Counted from the first letter of the stretch, positions 9,338 through 18,480 are shown. The stretch is DNA of 64,000 nt from Verrucomicrobiaceae bacterium (GCA_021151605.1 JAGKWZ010000003.1:1-64000), one strand, 5' to 3'. Numbers and translations: made by a program. Notes: generated from the letters alone by a model not told the origin.

Positions 9338-10705
9338 ATGCGCTCGCTGCTGCTTTTCCCATTCCTGTTCACCTCAGCGACCGCCGCTGATGCCGTCGTC
9401 ACCTACGACGAGCACATCAAGCCCATCTTCCGTGAGCATTGCCTCAAATGTCACGGTGAGGACGAGCAGAAGGCCGACCTGAACCTCGCGAACTTCACCG
9501 CCGTGCTCAAAGGCGGTAGCGGCGACAAAGCCGTCATCGCCGGACGTGCGAGTCAGAGCCTGCTCTTCCAATCCATCACCGCCGAAGACGATGCCGAGCG
9601 CATGCCGCCGAAAAAAGCGCCGCTTCCTGCACCACAGATCGAGCTCATCCGCCAGTGGATCCAAGCTGGTCTGCGCGAGTCCTCCGCGAGCAAATCCCTC
9701 GTCGCCGAACGCGATACCAGCTTCAAACCCGCCACCACACTCAACTTCGACGGCCCGCCGCCGATGCCCGAGTCACTGCCCGCCTTCACACCACCAAACC
9801 TCAAGCGCCCACTGCCCATCATCGCCATGGCAGCGAGTCCACGTGCTCCGTTGATCGCGATGGCCGGCCATGAGCACGTTCGTTTGCTCGATGCCACCAC
9901 GCAGAAGGAACTCGGCGTACTCGCCTTCCCCGAAGGTCAGCCCAATGTCATCCGCTTCAGCCTCGATGGCCGCGTTTTGATGGTCGCAGGTGGCAAACCC
10001 GTTCAGTCCGGTAGCGTCGTTCTCTTTGATGTGAAGACCGGCAAACGCCTCACCACTGTCGGTGATGAAACCGATGCTGTGCTAGCCGCTGATCTCAGCC
10101 CTGATCAACAACTCATCGCTCTCGGAGGCTCCGGCAAGGTCGTGAAGATCTATAACACCGCTGATGGCAAACTGCGGCACAAGCTCACCAAGCACACCGA
10201 CTGGATCACCGTGCTCGCCTTCAGCCCCGATGGCAAAAAACTCGCCTCATCCGACCGCGCAGGCGGCATTCACCTCTGGGATGCCACGGGCGGCGGCATC
10301 CTACTCTCCCTCGCCGAGCACAAAGCGGCGGTGCGCGCTCTGAGTTGGCGCAGCGACAGCCGAATGCTCGCCAGCGGCGCCGAAGACGGCCTCCTCATCT
10401 GGTGGGACGCCAAAGACGGCTGGCCCGCCATCACGAACAATAACGCCCATCCGCCCGTCCGCCCCACCGGCTACTACGGTAAGCTCCCCAACGGCGTCCT
10501 CTCCGCCGCCTTCGGCCCCAACGGTGAACTCCTCACCGCAGGCCGTGACAAACAAGTGCGCTTCTGGGCTGCCAACGGAAGCACAGTGAAGTCGTTCGCG
10601 AATGAGACTGCGCTACCGCTGCAAACCTGCGTGAGCTTCGATGGCAAAACGTTGTTAGCCGGAGATGAGGCGGGAAGTGTGCATGCGTGGCCTACTGCAA
10701 AATAA
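9338..10705 (+). CDS. planctomycete-type cytochrome c (PSCyt1) domain protein with WD40 repeats
   Basis: 455 residues from the ATG at 9338. I prefer this over the TTG at 9332, which lies inside the previous stop, because it starts the signal peptide [19 protein letters not shown] directly. A PSCyt1 domain follows ([19 protein letters not shown], one CXXCH haem site; [21 protein letters not shown]). From about residue 160 there are WD40 blades ([58 protein letters not shown]). It is the last gene of the operon, expected in the periplasm, probably a haem protein with a propeller for partner or polymer binding. Confidence 0.9.
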   Translation: MRSLLLFPFLFTSATAADAVVTYDEHIKPIFREHCLKCHGEDEQKADLNLANFTAVLKGGSGDKAVIAGRASQSLLFQSITAEDDAERMPPKKAPLPAPQIELIRQWIQAGLRESSASKSLVAERDTSFKPATTLNFDGPPPMPESLPAFTPPNLKRPLPIIAMAASPRAPLIAMAGHEHVRLLDATTQKELGVLAFPEGQPNVIRFSLDGRVLMVAGGKPVQSGSVVLFDVKTGKRLTTVGDETDAVLAADLSPDQQLIALGGSGKVVKIYNTADGKLRHKLTKHTDWITVLAFSPDGKKLASSDRAGGIHLWDATGGGILLSLAEHKAAVRALSWRSDSRMLASGAEDGLLIWWDAKDGWPAITNNNAHPPVRPTGYYGKLPNGVLSAAFGPNGELLTAGRDKQVRFWAANGSTVKSFANETALPLQTCVSFDGKTLLAGDEAGSVHAWPTAK

Positions 10706-10743
10706 TCATCCGTCTGCTCTCATCTTGCTAGGACCATACCTCC

Positions 10744-11445
10744 ATGGCACCAAATCCCATGCGACGTCTTGACCAACTGCTCTCTTCGCTCGGCTACTGT
10801 TCGCGGCGAGAGGTGGCGTCTTTGGTCAAAGCAGGGCGACTAAAGCTAGGAGATATCGCACTGACGAAGGCAGATCAACGGGTGAACCCGCACTTGGTGA
10901 CCCTAGATGGAGAGCCACTCGAGGCCCCCGATGGACTTCTAGCCATGTTGCACAAACCCGTGGGCTACGTTTGCACACATAGTGAAGGCGAAGGGCCGAC
11001 CATTTACGAATTGCTACCAACGCAATGGTTGGATCGGAAACCAGCCGTGACGAGCGTGGGACGGCTCGACAAAGATACGAGCGGTCTGCTCCTGATTACA
11101 GACATAGGCAGCCTCGTGCATCGCTACACTTCTCCAAAGGCAGATGTAGAGAAGACCTACCTCACGAAAGTGGATCGTGAGCTCGACCAGCGACTCATTG
11201 ATATTTTTTCACGAGGGGATCTGATGCTGCGTGGCGAGACAAAGCCATGTCTGGCAGCCAAGCTAGAGATCCTGTCACCATTTACGGCACGCCTGACGAT
11301 AACTGAGGGACGTTACCATCAGGTCAGGCGAATGTTCGCAAGTCAGGGATACCATGTGGAAAAGCTCCACCGCGAAAGTTTTGGCCCACATAACCTGGGG
11401 GACCTGGAGGTGGGCGAGTGGGACCTGATTAGCGTACCCGATTGA
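10744..11445 (+). CDS. 16S/23S rRNA pseudouridine synthase, RsuA/RluB/RluE family
   Basis: A 233-residue enzyme with an N-terminal S4 RNA-binding domain (RRLDQLLSSLGYCSRREVASLVKAGRL) and an RsuA-type catalytic domain. The catalytic aspartate lies in SVGRLDKDTSGLLLIT at about residue 100, and EGRYHQVRRMFAS is the conserved late motif. It isomerises a uridine in rRNA; which position (RsuA 516, RluB 2605 or RluE 2457 in E. coli numbering) cannot be decided by eye. An alternative start is the ATG at 10759 (MRRLDQ). It is 38 bp downstream of the PSCyt1-WD40 gene but functionally unrelated. It converges on aroC with only 8 bp between stops. Confidence 0.9.
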   Translation: MAPNPMRRLDQLLSSLGYCSRREVASLVKAGRLKLGDIALTKADQRVNPHLVTLDGEPLEAPDGLLAMLHKPVGYVCTHSEGEGPTIYELLPTQWLDRKPAVTSVGRLDKDTSGLLLITDIGSLVHRYTSPKADVEKTYLTKVDRELDQRLIDIFSRGDLMLRGETKPCLAAKLEILSPFTARLTITEGRYHQVRRMFASQGYHVEKLHRESFGPHNLGDLEVGEWDLISVPD

Positions 11446-11453
11446 CTCATCCA

Positions 11454-12533
11454 TCAACCACACTGAGCGCGCTGGCGCAGGAAATGGTCCGCAAGAACGA
11501 GGTGAACCATCGCTTCTACCATAGGGACAGCACGTGGGAGCACACAAGCATCGTGACGACCACGAGCAGATAAAGTGGTTTCCTGTTTGTCATTGGTGAT
11601 GGTTTTTTGCTCTCGCAAGACCGTGGCAGTAGGCTTGAAGGCCACACGGAAGACAATGTCTTCACCGTTGCTGATGCCGCCCTGGATACCGCCACTGCGA
11701 TTGGTACGCGTGCGGACGCTGCTGCCATCCATGTAGAACTCGTCATTGTGCTCCAGACCCGTCATGAGAGTGCCGGAGAAACCGCTGCCGATTTCGAAGC
11801 CTTTTGTTGCTGGGAGACTAAGCATAGCCTTGGCGAGATCGGCTTCGAGTTTATCAAAGACAGGTTCTCCAAGTCCGGGAGGCACTCCACGGACCTGGCA
11901 CTCCACGACTCCGCCGACGCTGTTGCCCTCGCTGCGCACGGTTTCAATGAGATGAATCATGCGCTCGGCGGCTTCACCATCGCAGGTGCGGACGATGTTG
12001 GATTCGATGTGTTCGAAGGTGAGTTTGTCGGGGACTTTGGCCTCGATGTCTTTGATGCTCTTGACGTAAGCCAAGCATTCGTAGGCTGGAAGTGTGTGCT
12101 GGAGGACTTTGCGGGCAATGGCACCGGCTGCGACACGGCCAATCGTCTCGCGGGCGCTGGAACGGCCTCCGCCTGATACGGCACGAATACCGTATTTGGC
12201 ATCGTAGGTGTAGTCGGCATGGCTGGGTCGGTAAGCCTGCTGCATCTCAGTGTAGGCGGAGGGACGCTGGTCGGTGTTACGGACGAAGAGACCAATGGGG
12301 GTTCCGAGTGTCAGGCCATCAAGCACGCCGGAAAGGATCTCTGCTTTGTCGTCTTCCTTGCGCGGCGTAACGATCTTGCTCTGCCCAGGGCGGCGGCGAT
12401 CAAGCTCGTGCTGAATGTCCTCCACCGTCAGCGGGATTCGCGGGGGGCAGCCATCCACGACGACACCGACGCCGGGGCCATGGGATTCGCCCCAGGTGCT
12501 GATGCGGAAGAGTGTACCGAGACTGCTAGACAT
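11454..12533 (-). CDS. aroC: chorismate synthase
   Basis: A 359-residue enzyme that converts 5-enolpyruvylshikimate-3-phosphate to chorismate, the last common step of aromatic biosynthesis, using reduced FMN. Diagnostic segments are [23 protein letters not shown] at the start, [39 protein letters not shown] and [17 protein letters not shown]. The length is normal for the family. The product feeds prephenate and phenylalanine synthesis; a prephenate dehydratase gene is at 61077 in this window. It is monocistronic as far as can be seen, followed by a 274-bp spacer to rnc in the same direction. Confidence 0.97.
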   Translation of the reverse strand: MSSSLGTLFRISTWGESHGPGVGVVVDGCPPRIPLTVEDIQHELDRRRPGQSKIVTPRKEDDKAEILSGVLDGLTLGTPIGLFVRNTDQRPSAYTEMQQAYRPSHADYTYDAKYGIRAVSGGGRSSARETIGRVAAGAIARKVLQHTLPAYECLAYVKSIKDIEAKVPDKLTFEHIESNIVRTCDGEAAERMIHLIETVRSEGNSVGGVVECQVRGVPPGLGEPVFDKLEADLAKAMLSLPATKGFEIGSGFSGTLMTGLEHNDEFYMDGSSVRTRTNRSGGIQGGISNGEDIVFRVAFKPTATVLREQKTITNDKQETTLSARGRHDACVLPRAVPMVEAMVHLVLADHFLRQRAQCG

Positions 12534-12807
12534 AAGGGAGAGTAGATTGGCGGAAGGTAGTGAATGTGCAAACGCTCAGAGTCAGAGATGAGTTATGCTA
12601 CTTTTACCCAACCTCTATGATTGGGGATGAATGAGAACCTTTACCTCTCTCAGTCATATAGTCTGCGGATAAGTCTAATAACCGTGTTCCTTCTTTCTGC
12701 TTCAACGTTCCACGACACAGAGATGAGCGGATAAGATTGGGGACAGCCTGTTAGCGATCAGCAACAAGTCGCAGTTTTGAAGGTTGCTCTCAGAGTTGAG
12801 GTGAGTT

Positions 12808-13545
12808 TTACCCAGACTGCTCACATGAAATGGTGGAAATTGTAGTGGCTCTATAATCCGGCTTCAACGCATGAGTGCCTGCTTCTAAAGCGCGACGTGC
12901 AGCCTCAACTTCAGCTTCCTTTTTGCTGCGGCCAATTCCACGACCGAGTTCCTGTCCACACCAGATCACAGCAGAAACAAAGGACTTCGCGTGATCCGGT
13001 CCACTTTGCGAAATGATTTGGTAATGCGGCGATTGGGGATTGATGGCCTGCAAAAGTTCTTGGAGTTGGCCCTTGGGATTTTTGTCCACAGGCGTAGAAC
13101 CAAGGCCGTCCAGCAGTTCAGTGAAAAGATGGCGTGCTAGCGCTCTAGCGGCCTCCATCCCACCGTCGAGAAAAACTGCTCCCGCGATAGCTTCGAGAGC
13201 ATCAGCAAGGGAAGAGTCTCGATCGCGGCCACCATGGATTTCCTCACCACGTCCCATAAGCAGGAACTTACCAAGACAGATACGGCGTCCAACTTGGGCG
13301 AGAGCCTTGGTGGACACGAGCTGTGACCGGACTTTGGTTAACATTCCTTCATCGGCATCAGAAAAGCGCCGGAAGAGTAATTCGGAAAGAAGCAATTGGA
13401 GCACTGCATCCCCGAGAAATTCCAGTCGTTGATTGTCCGGAAGAGTGCGCTGGCTCTCATATCCAAGACTTGAATGAGTGAGTGCCTGGCTAAGCAGAGA
13501 GCGATCTCTGAAAGAGTAACCGAGGACGGATTCTAGGAGTTCCAT
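12808..13545 (-). CDS. rnc: ribonuclease III
   Basis: A 245-residue double-strand-specific endoribonuclease for rRNA precursor processing. The catalytic domain carries the signature QRLEFLGDAVLQLLLSELL (about 39-57) with the essential acidic residues and DALEAIAGAVFLDGG further on. The C-terminal double-stranded RNA-binding domain begins near NPKGQLQELLQA (about 160) and holds the helix-2 style GRSKKEAEVEAARRALEAG. The length is normal. It lies 75 bp downstream of tRNA-His on the same strand, so cotranscription with the tRNA is possible. Confidence 0.96.
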   Translation of the reverse strand: MELLESVLGYSFRDRSLLSQALTHSSLGYESQRTLPDNQRLEFLGDAVLQLLLSELLFRRFSDADEGMLTKVRSQLVSTKALAQVGRRICLGKFLLMGRGEEIHGGRDRDSSLADALEAIAGAVFLDGGMEAARALARHLFTELLDGLGSTPVDKNPKGQLQELLQAINPQSPHYQIISQSGPDHAKSFVSAVIWCGQELGRGIGRSKKEAEVEAARRALEAGTHALKPDYRATTISTISCEQSG

Positions 13546-13619
13546 GAGCGCGACTGGAAGCGAAAACGCTACATCTTGGCAAGCAACTTATGCCGAGTGT
13601 TCCAGCATCATTGCCAAAG

Positions 13620-13695
13620 TGGGGTGATCGACGGGGCTCGAACCCGCAACAACCAGAATCACAATCTGGAGCTCTACCATTGAGCTACGACCACC
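13620..13695 (-). tRNA. tRNA-His (GTG anticodon)
   Basis: The minus strand folds into a full cloverleaf: acceptor GTGGTCG/CGATCAC, D stem GCTC/GAGC, anticodon stem CCAGA/TCTGG with loop TTGTGAT, and T arm GCGGG-TTCGAGC-CCCGT. The extra 5' G (13695) pairs with discriminator C (13623), the hallmark G-1:C73 of tRNA-His. CCA is encoded (13622-13620). Confidence 0.97.
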
Positions 13696-13789
13696 AATTT
13701 GAGCGAGACGACATTAGCTTAACAGCCTTCGTGTGCCAGCGGTTTTTTTGGTTGTCAATGTCCCCGGTCTCCAGCACTCTCCACCTTCC

Positions 13790-14362
13790 ATGAGCGTTCC
13801 CCCAAATAGAGGCAATTCATCACGTCCAGGCGGACCCCCGCGTCCCGGCGGTCCACCACGTCCAGGAGGCGGCAGCGGACCTCCACGACCCGGCGGTAGT
13901 GGCCCTCCACGTCCAGGTGGCAGTGGTCCGCCCAGGCCTGCAGGCAGCACCGGAGGTCCACCGCGTCCAGCTGGAACTGGCGGCGGCGGTCCACCACGCC
14001 CAGGCGGAAGCGGCCCCCCCGGAAACAGAGGCGGTGGCCCGAATCGTAGCGGAGGTGGCGGTGGTTACCGTGGCGGCTCACGTGGCGGCTCGAGAGGTGG
14101 TCCTTCTCAGCGCCGTCCTGAACCACCGCCGGTAGATGATGATCTTCAGCAGAAGGAAGAAGCCATCGAGCTGGAAGGTGTGATCACCGCAGTGCTCGCG
14201 GGCACGATGTTCCGCGTAAAGCTGAAAAATGAACACGAAGTGCTTGCTCACATCTCGGGAAAGATGCGCAAAAAGTTCATCCGTTTGGTCATTGGCGATG
14301 GCGTGAAACTCGAAATGTCACCCTATGACATGGACAAGGCGCGCATCGTTTACCGCCTCTGA
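13790..14362 (+). CDS. infA: translation initiation factor IF-1 with long Pro/Arg/Gly-rich N-terminal extension
   Basis: A 190-residue protein from the ATG at 13790 (MSVPPNRG). The last ~70 residues are a complete IF-1 OB-fold: [40 protein letters not shown] and [15 protein letters not shown] match the E. coli protein closely. IF-1 binds the ribosomal A site during initiation. Normal IF-1 is about 72 residues. Here some 115 residues precede it, made of repeated PRPGG(S/P)G units and then an RGG-box stretch ([12 protein letters not shown]), predicted to be disordered and RNA-binding. An upstream in-frame ATG at 13733 exists, but the region before 13790 does not look coding. The next gene starts 13 bp later. 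Confidence 0.9.
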   Translation: MSVPPNRGNSSRPGGPPRPGGPPRPGGGSGPPRPGGSGPPRPGGSGPPRPAGSTGGPPRPAGTGGGGPPRPGGSGPPGNRGGGPNRSGGGGGYRGGSRGGSRGGPSQRRPEPPPVDDDLQQKEEAIELEGVITAVLAGTMFRVKLKNEHEVLAHISGKMRKKFIRLVIGDGVKLEMSPYDMDKARIVYRL

Positions 14363-14375
14363 CTAGAAGCACAGA

Positions 14376-14924
14376 ATGGGAAAAGACATCGTCTATTTCG
14401 ATCTGGAGACCCGCCGCACCGCGAATGACGTGGGCGGCTGGGGAAACAAGCACAAGATGGGCATCTCCATCGCTGTGACTTACAGCACCAGGCGTGGCGA
14501 GTACCTTATCTATGAGGAAGAGGAGACCAACGACCTGATTGAGCAACTCGTAAGGGCGGATCTGGTCGTTGGATTTAACCACATCAGCTTCGACTACGAG
14601 GTGCTCATGGGTCACACGATCTTTGATTTCCGCGATCGTGTAAACAGCTTCGACTTGCTCGTTGATCTCGAAAAACAGCTTGGGCACCGCATCAAATTAG
14701 AGGACGTCGCTTCTGCCAGCCTTGGCGTTGGCAAGACAGCCGACGGTCTGCAGGCCTTGCGCTGGTGGCAGCAGGGGAAGGTTCTCGAAATAGCAGAATA
14801 CTGCGCCTACGATGTGAAGGTAACCAAGGAGGTCCACGAATTCGGCGCGAAGAACGGCTTCGTGAAATTTAACGACAAGAACGGCCGCGAACAAAAAGTG
14901 GCCGTAAAGTGGAGCCTCGACTGA
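14376..14924 (+). CDS. DEDDy-type RNase H-like 3'-5' exonuclease domain protein
   Basis: A 182-residue protein with the four-acid layout of DEDD exonucleases: D9 and E11 in VYFDLET, D73 in FNHISFDYEVL, and YCAYD (Y142, D146, the YxxxD form). This is the ribonuclease-H-like fold also found in YprB-like and helicase-associated proteins. The substrate (RNA or DNA) is not known. It follows infA by 13 bp and probably shares its transcript, which fits a role in RNA metabolism, though that is inference. It converges with the EEP gene, 3 bp away. Confidence 0.75.
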   Translation: MGKDIVYFDLETRRTANDVGGWGNKHKMGISIAVTYSTRRGEYLIYEEEETNDLIEQLVRADLVVGFNHISFDYEVLMGHTIFDFRDRVNSFDLLVDLEKQLGHRIKLEDVASASLGVGKTADGLQALRWWQQGKVLEIAEYCAYDVKVTKEVHEFGAKNGFVKFNDKNGREQKVAVKWSLD

Positions 14925-14927
14925 GGT

Positions 14928-15842
14928 TCAATGGCGTCTCAGTCGAACAAAGATAGCGGCGTGGTCGCTGCCTGAAAGGTTCCAGATCTTTTTCGCTTCG
15001 ATTACTTCCCAATCTTGGCCGATCCACGCGTGATCGATGCTCAGAAGCGGCAGGCCCACGGGCCAGGTTTCGCGGAAACCCGAGCCCATTACATCAAGTG
15101 CGTTGACGTAGTTCTTCCGAGGCGCATCAAAGAAGTGGGATTCGAGCGGAGTGTTAAAGTCGCCGACGAGAATGGCATCACGGCGATCTTTGGATTGAGC
15201 GAAGACTTCTTTAAGCTGCTGCTCGCGAGAGTGGAAAATGCCGGGAAAAACATCAGCGACCACGATGGGAAAGGTGGAGCCAAGGCCATCCACATCGAAG
15301 CGTGCATAAGCGCCGAGACCTTCTAGTTTGCCACGCTCACGGTAGCGCGACTGCACACGGGATAACCAAAGAATGCCACGCGGCATCCACGCGGCTTTGT
15401 AGCCGGGAAGCAGAGCTTCATAGTTGCTCACTAAGTTTCCTGCTTCTTTGCCTGGTTCGACAAAAGCGGCTATATGCGGCTGATATTCTCTCACTAGGTC
15501 AACCGCTTCCTGATCCAATCCTTTGGGGCGGCAAAGATTCCAGTAGAGTAGTGTGACATCGTCTTTGCTCGGGACCGCATTGGAAAGTTCTGTTTTGGCC
15601 CTGTCATAAGAAGTCGTCACCCACCAAATCAGAAGCGAGATCATTGCAGTCATCGCGATCATCTGCTGCCAGCGGACACGGCGTGAATCAACCGCCAGCA
15701 CGAGAGCCAAGCCAGCAAGACATGGCTTGGGCATGGCATAATAGAAGAGCGCCCAACTGACATGACGATCCTTTAACCATAGCTGGAGGAGAATGCCGAC
15801 TGGCAACGCCAGCCAGGCGATGACTCGCAGAACATGCCACAT
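14928..15842 (-). CDS. membrane-anchored endonuclease/exonuclease/phosphatase (EEP) family protein
   Basis: 304 residues. The N-terminal ~80 residues hold two or three hydrophobic helices (VIAWLALPVGILLQLWL; MPKPCLAGLALVLAV; MIAMTAMISLLIWWV), and the EEP catalytic domain follows on the far side of the membrane. Family motifs seen are LLYWNLCRP (metal-site Asn), IAAFVEPG (Glu), ILVGDFNTPLES and the terminal SGSDHAAI with the catalytic histidine, preceded by SIDHAWIG. Substrates of such proteins range from nucleic acids to phospholipids and phosphoinositides. It starts 13 bp after the lipoprotein gene on the same strand, so they form a two-gene operon. Confidence 0.88.
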   Translation of the reverse strand: MWHVLRVIAWLALPVGILLQLWLKDRHVSWALFYYAMPKPCLAGLALVLAVDSRRVRWQQMIAMTAMISLLIWWVTTSYDRAKTELSNAVPSKDDVTLLYWNLCRPKGLDQEAVDLVREYQPHIAAFVEPGKEAGNLVSNYEALLPGYKAAWMPRGILWLSRVQSRYRERGKLEGLGAYARFDVDGLGSTFPIVVADVFPGIFHSREQQLKEVFAQSKDRRDAILVGDFNTPLESHFFDAPRKNYVNALDVMGSGFRETWPVGLPLLSIDHAWIGQDWEVIEAKKIWNLSGSDHAAIFVRLRRH

Positions 15843-15855
15843 TTGCGCGATGAAA

Positions 15856-16857
15856 TTAGCCCGCAGGTGTGAGCACTACTTTCTGTACATCCAGAATGGC
15901 GGACTTTACTTTGTTCACCGGATCGATCACAAGGCGCTGTGTGCCTGCGGTAGTGATTTCGATTTCGCCGAGGTTAACGTCCAGCCACTTCTGGAATCCA
16001 CCCGTGTCCTGCGTGGTCCATTTAAGTAATTGAGCGGCCTGCTTGAGTTCGACTTCACTGCCGTGATTTCCGCCGCACCCATAACTGACGGTGACCTTGT
16101 ATTTCCCAGGCTTCGTCGCGGTGAACTCCCATTCGGCGAAGTCATCTGCCTCGGTCCAGAAGCCGAGGCAATTTTTTTCGGGCTTTGGTTCGTAGCGCAT
16201 GACTTCTGACCAAGTTGTCGCGTCCTTCGCCAGCAGTGTGATGCTTCCATCAGCGGCCTGGGTGACTGCTTCGCCTTCAGATGTTGGGATGAGCGCCAAT
16301 TCGATCAGTTTGAAGCTACCATCCTCTGCGGGTGGGGTGATCATGGAGAAGGGGAAATCACCTGCGTTTTGAATGTGAACCGTTCCGAGATACATTCTAC
16401 GCGGCGTCACTGCTGACTTGAGCGGTTTCTTGGAAACAAGGTCGCCTATGCGGAACTGCATTCCCAGGGAGGCACGGCGCAATGTGTAGGTCAGCCGCAC
16501 TTGATACTTGCCTGGGCGCTTGGCCTTGAACTTCGACCACAGATATGTTTCCCAGTGTGCCTGATTTGAATGCTCATAGTCGCTTGGGCCAAAGGTAATG
16601 ATGCCGCGGCTGGGTAGATCTTGTCGTTCCACGGGTTCAGAGCTGCCGAAATCGCCGATATCCACGGCCTCTGGAAAAGGCATCTCCACCGCCGGTTTTG
16701 TTGGCTCGGCAGATGGCTTCGCCTCTGCGGTCGTGGGTTTGATCTCAGCCTTGGGGGTGGCTTTTTCAGGCACGGGAGCTGTGACGGTCTTTTTATCGCA
16801 AGCAGTGAGAGCGATGGCCAGCACAAGGACGGAGGTGGTCAGGAAAGGACGGATCAT
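15856..16857 (-). CDS. secreted lipoprotein with carbohydrate-binding-like beta domains
   Basis: A 333-residue protein with a lipobox LTAC at Cys20, so lipid anchoring is expected. A Pro/Lys/Thr-rich linker covers residues 21-60. Two similar beta-sandwich-like halves follow, one with YEHSNQAHWETYLWSKFKAKRPGKYQVRLTY and one with FWTEADDFAEWEFTATKPGKYKVTVSY. This pattern (aromatic W, then KPGKY-V) is seen in carbohydrate-binding modules attached to alpha-L-fucosidases and related enzymes. No catalytic domain is visible. It is first gene of an operon with the EEP protein and divergent from the gene at 16982, sharing a 124-bp promoter region. Confidence 0.75.
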   Translation of the reverse strand: MIRPFLTTSVLVLAIALTACDKKTVTAPVPEKATPKAEIKPTTAEAKPSAEPTKPAVEMPFPEAVDIGDFGSSEPVERQDLPSRGIITFGPSDYEHSNQAHWETYLWSKFKAKRPGKYQVRLTYTLRRASLGMQFRIGDLVSKKPLKSAVTPRRMYLGTVHIQNAGDFPFSMITPPAEDGSFKLIELALIPTSEGEAVTQAADGSITLLAKDATTWSEVMRYEPKPEKNCLGFWTEADDFAEWEFTATKPGKYKVTVSYGCGGNHGSEVELKQAAQLLKWTTQDTGGFQKWLDVNLGEIEITTAGTQRLVIDPVNKVKSAILDVQKVVLTPAG

Positions 16858-16981
16858 GGGGAATTTCGGGCCAGACTCGCAGTAGGCGGCGAAGGCGGCA
16901 AGTCAGAACGGCTCGAATACAGATTCGTTAGCTGAGATTCCAATGCTTGGCATTTCAAAGGCAGCCGCTAGTCTGGGAACC

Positions 16982-17746
16982 ATGCCACGTTTCATCGCTG
17001 CCATTGTTCTTTTGTTAAGTGTACTCACGGCTCATTCTGTTGAGCTGGTGTTCGGCCCAAAAGTCACCCAGAGCGAAAGCAACGCCACCATTGCCTGGCG
17101 CACCGATGTGGCCTGCGGTACACGCGTGAGCTATGGCACCAGTGTAGAAAAGCTGGATCAAAAAGTGGAAGGTGCCGTTACGGCTGACCACTTGGTCACC
17201 CTAGAAAACCTGACCCAAGGAACGACTTATTTTTATAAGGTTGGCAGCGCCCGTCAGCAGCTCGGTGGAGGCAGCTTTACCTTGGGTAACCCTTCGAATC
17301 CTGCCGCTGTCGTGACTCCGAAAGCGGAGGCACCGAAGTCCATGCTCCAGAAGCTCGTCGATGCCCTCGCTCCCGAGGCACCGAAGACAAAACCCACTCC
17401 ATCACCATCCACCGCTGTGCGAGCACCGCCAGCACGTGTGACTTGGGGCTACTGGGAATCGCTACAGGATCATTACAACCGCCACGGTCCAGATTTCCAA
17501 AGCCAGTCCCCGGAGGATTACGCCGCGCAAGCGTGGCACTTCCTCCAACGAGCGAGGACTGGGCAGCTCCAGATGAAGTGGGATGATGCGGATGCCACCC
17601 TCCGTGTCTATGATCCAAAGACCCGCGCCTTTGCTGCTTACAATCGCAACGGCACCACGAAGACTTATTTCCGCCCAAACAGCCCGAGCTACTGGGAGCG
17701 CCAGCCCGGAAAGCCCATCCAGCCCGCACAACTGCCCTTCAAGTGA
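16982..17746 (+). CDS. secreted FN3-like protein with C-terminal polymorphic-toxin-like domain
   Basis: 254 residues from the ATG at 16982, which begins the signal peptide MPRFIAAIVLLLSVLTAHS; an upstream ATG at 16943 would bury it. Residues ~20-105 resemble the fibronectin-III/purple-acid-phosphatase N-terminal domain (ATIAWRTDVACGTRVSYGTS; LTQGTTYFYKVGS). A Pro/Lys/Thr linker follows. The last ~100 residues (DHYNRHGPDFQSQSPEDYA; LRVYDPKTRAFAAYNRNG; TKTYFRPNSPSYWERQ) resemble, from memory, a domain found at the C-termini of CdiA/RHS-type polymorphic toxins, thought to be a nuclease. That assignment is inference. Its TGA overlaps the next ATG by one base. Confidence 0.65.
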   Translation: MPRFIAAIVLLLSVLTAHSVELVFGPKVTQSESNATIAWRTDVACGTRVSYGTSVEKLDQKVEGAVTADHLVTLENLTQGTTYFYKVGSARQQLGGGSFTLGNPSNPAAVVTPKAEAPKSMLQKLVDALAPEAPKTKPTPSPSTAVRAPPARVTWGYWESLQDHYNRHGPDFQSQSPEDYAAQAWHFLQRARTGQLQMKWDDADATLRVYDPKTRAFAAYNRNGTTKTYFRPNSPSYWERQPGKPIQPAQLPFK

Positions 17747-18006
17747 TGAAAACCACCCATAACTGTCCAGTCTGCGGTTTCGACCACCTCAAGGAATCCC
17801 CGCGCAGTAAATCCAACGGCGGCTCCTTCGAGATTTGCCCCGCCTGTGGTTTCCAATTCGGCGTCAGCGACGACGACGACGGCCTCTCCTATGAAGAATG
17901 GCGCGAAGACTGGGTCGAGCGAGGCATGGAGTGGACCAGCAAAGGCATCCCTCAACCGAAAGGCTGGAACCCAGCGGCGCTGCTAAACTCAGTCACGAGG
18001 CAGTAG
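17746..18006 (+). CDS. CPCC-family cysteine-rich small protein
   Basis: 86 residues from the ATG at 17746; a GTG at 17743 is also in frame. Two Cys pairs, CPVCGFDHL and CPACGFQFG, form a probable zinc ribbon of the cysteine-rich CPCC type. An acidic stretch (VSDDDDGLSYEEWREDWVERG) and a short C-terminal tail follow. There is no signal peptide, so it should be cytoplasmic. The TGATG overlap with the toxin-like gene implies coupled translation, which would suit an immunity or regulatory partner, but the CPCC family is also found alone, so this is only a hypothesis. Confidence 0.7.
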   Translation: MKTTHNCPVCGFDHLKESPRSKSNGGSFEICPACGFQFGVSDDDDGLSYEEWREDWVERGMEWTSKGIPQPKGWNPAALLNSVTRQ

Positions 18007-18038
18007 GCGAGCGGGAATAGCTCGCCGTCACTCTTTTG
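18006..18038 (+). terminator. possible terminator between convergent genes
   Basis: A 7-bp stem GGCGAGC/GCTCGCC with loop GGGAATA begins at the CPCC stop codon and is followed within 9 nt by CTTTT. It is short and its T-tract is displaced, so this is a weak call. Confidence 0.4.
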
Positions 18039-18480
18039 CTCGGGAATCCATCCAGATCGTAACCGGGCCGTCATTGATCAGCGCCACCTGCATATCAGCA
18101 CCAAAGGTCCCGCGTGGCACAGGCACACCGAGCTCCTTTTCCAGAGCCGTGATGAAGTGCTCATAGAGCGGGATGGCCTGCTCAGGCCGTGCAGCACGGA
18201 TAAAGCTAGGCCGGTTCCCCTTTTTCGTGCTGGCATGGAGGGTGAACTGGCTCACCACAAGCACCCCGCCACACACCTCTTTGACGCTGAGGTTCATTTT
18301 GCCATCTGCGTCACTAAAGATGCGCATTTGGGCGATCTTTCCCGCCAACCATTCCGCATCATCCACGACGTCATCGTGCTCCACCCCGAGCAGCACGGTC
18401 AGGCCGTGTGTGATTTGACCAGCGATTTCCCCCGCGATGGTCACGGAGGCATTTTTCGAGCGTTGGATCAGGGCACGCAT
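18028..18480 (-). CDS. dtd: D-aminoacyl-tRNA deacylase
   Basis: 150 residues from the ATG at 18480 ([15 protein letters not shown]); an upstream TTG at 18507 adds nine residues unlike the family. DTD hydrolyses D-amino acids wrongly attached to tRNA. Its two active-site motifs are present: SQFTL in [19 protein letters not shown], and the cis-proline motif GPVT in [11 protein letters not shown] near the C-terminus. The length matches the usual 145-150. It converges with the CPCC gene and lies downstream of the ELWxxDGT gene on the same strand (78-bp gap). Confidence 0.95.
   Translation of the reverse strand: MRALIQRSKNASVTIAGEIAGQITHGLTVLLGVEHDDVVDDAEWLAGKIAQMRIFSDADGKMNLSVKEVCGGVLVVSQFTLHASTKKGNRPSFIRAARPEQAIPLYEHFITALEKELGVPVPRGTFGADMQVALINDGPVTIWMDSRAKE

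Noticed and set aside
13714..13950. Minus-strand ORF of PPGRGG repeats
   Set aside because: It is the complement of the infA extension repeats, not a separate gene.
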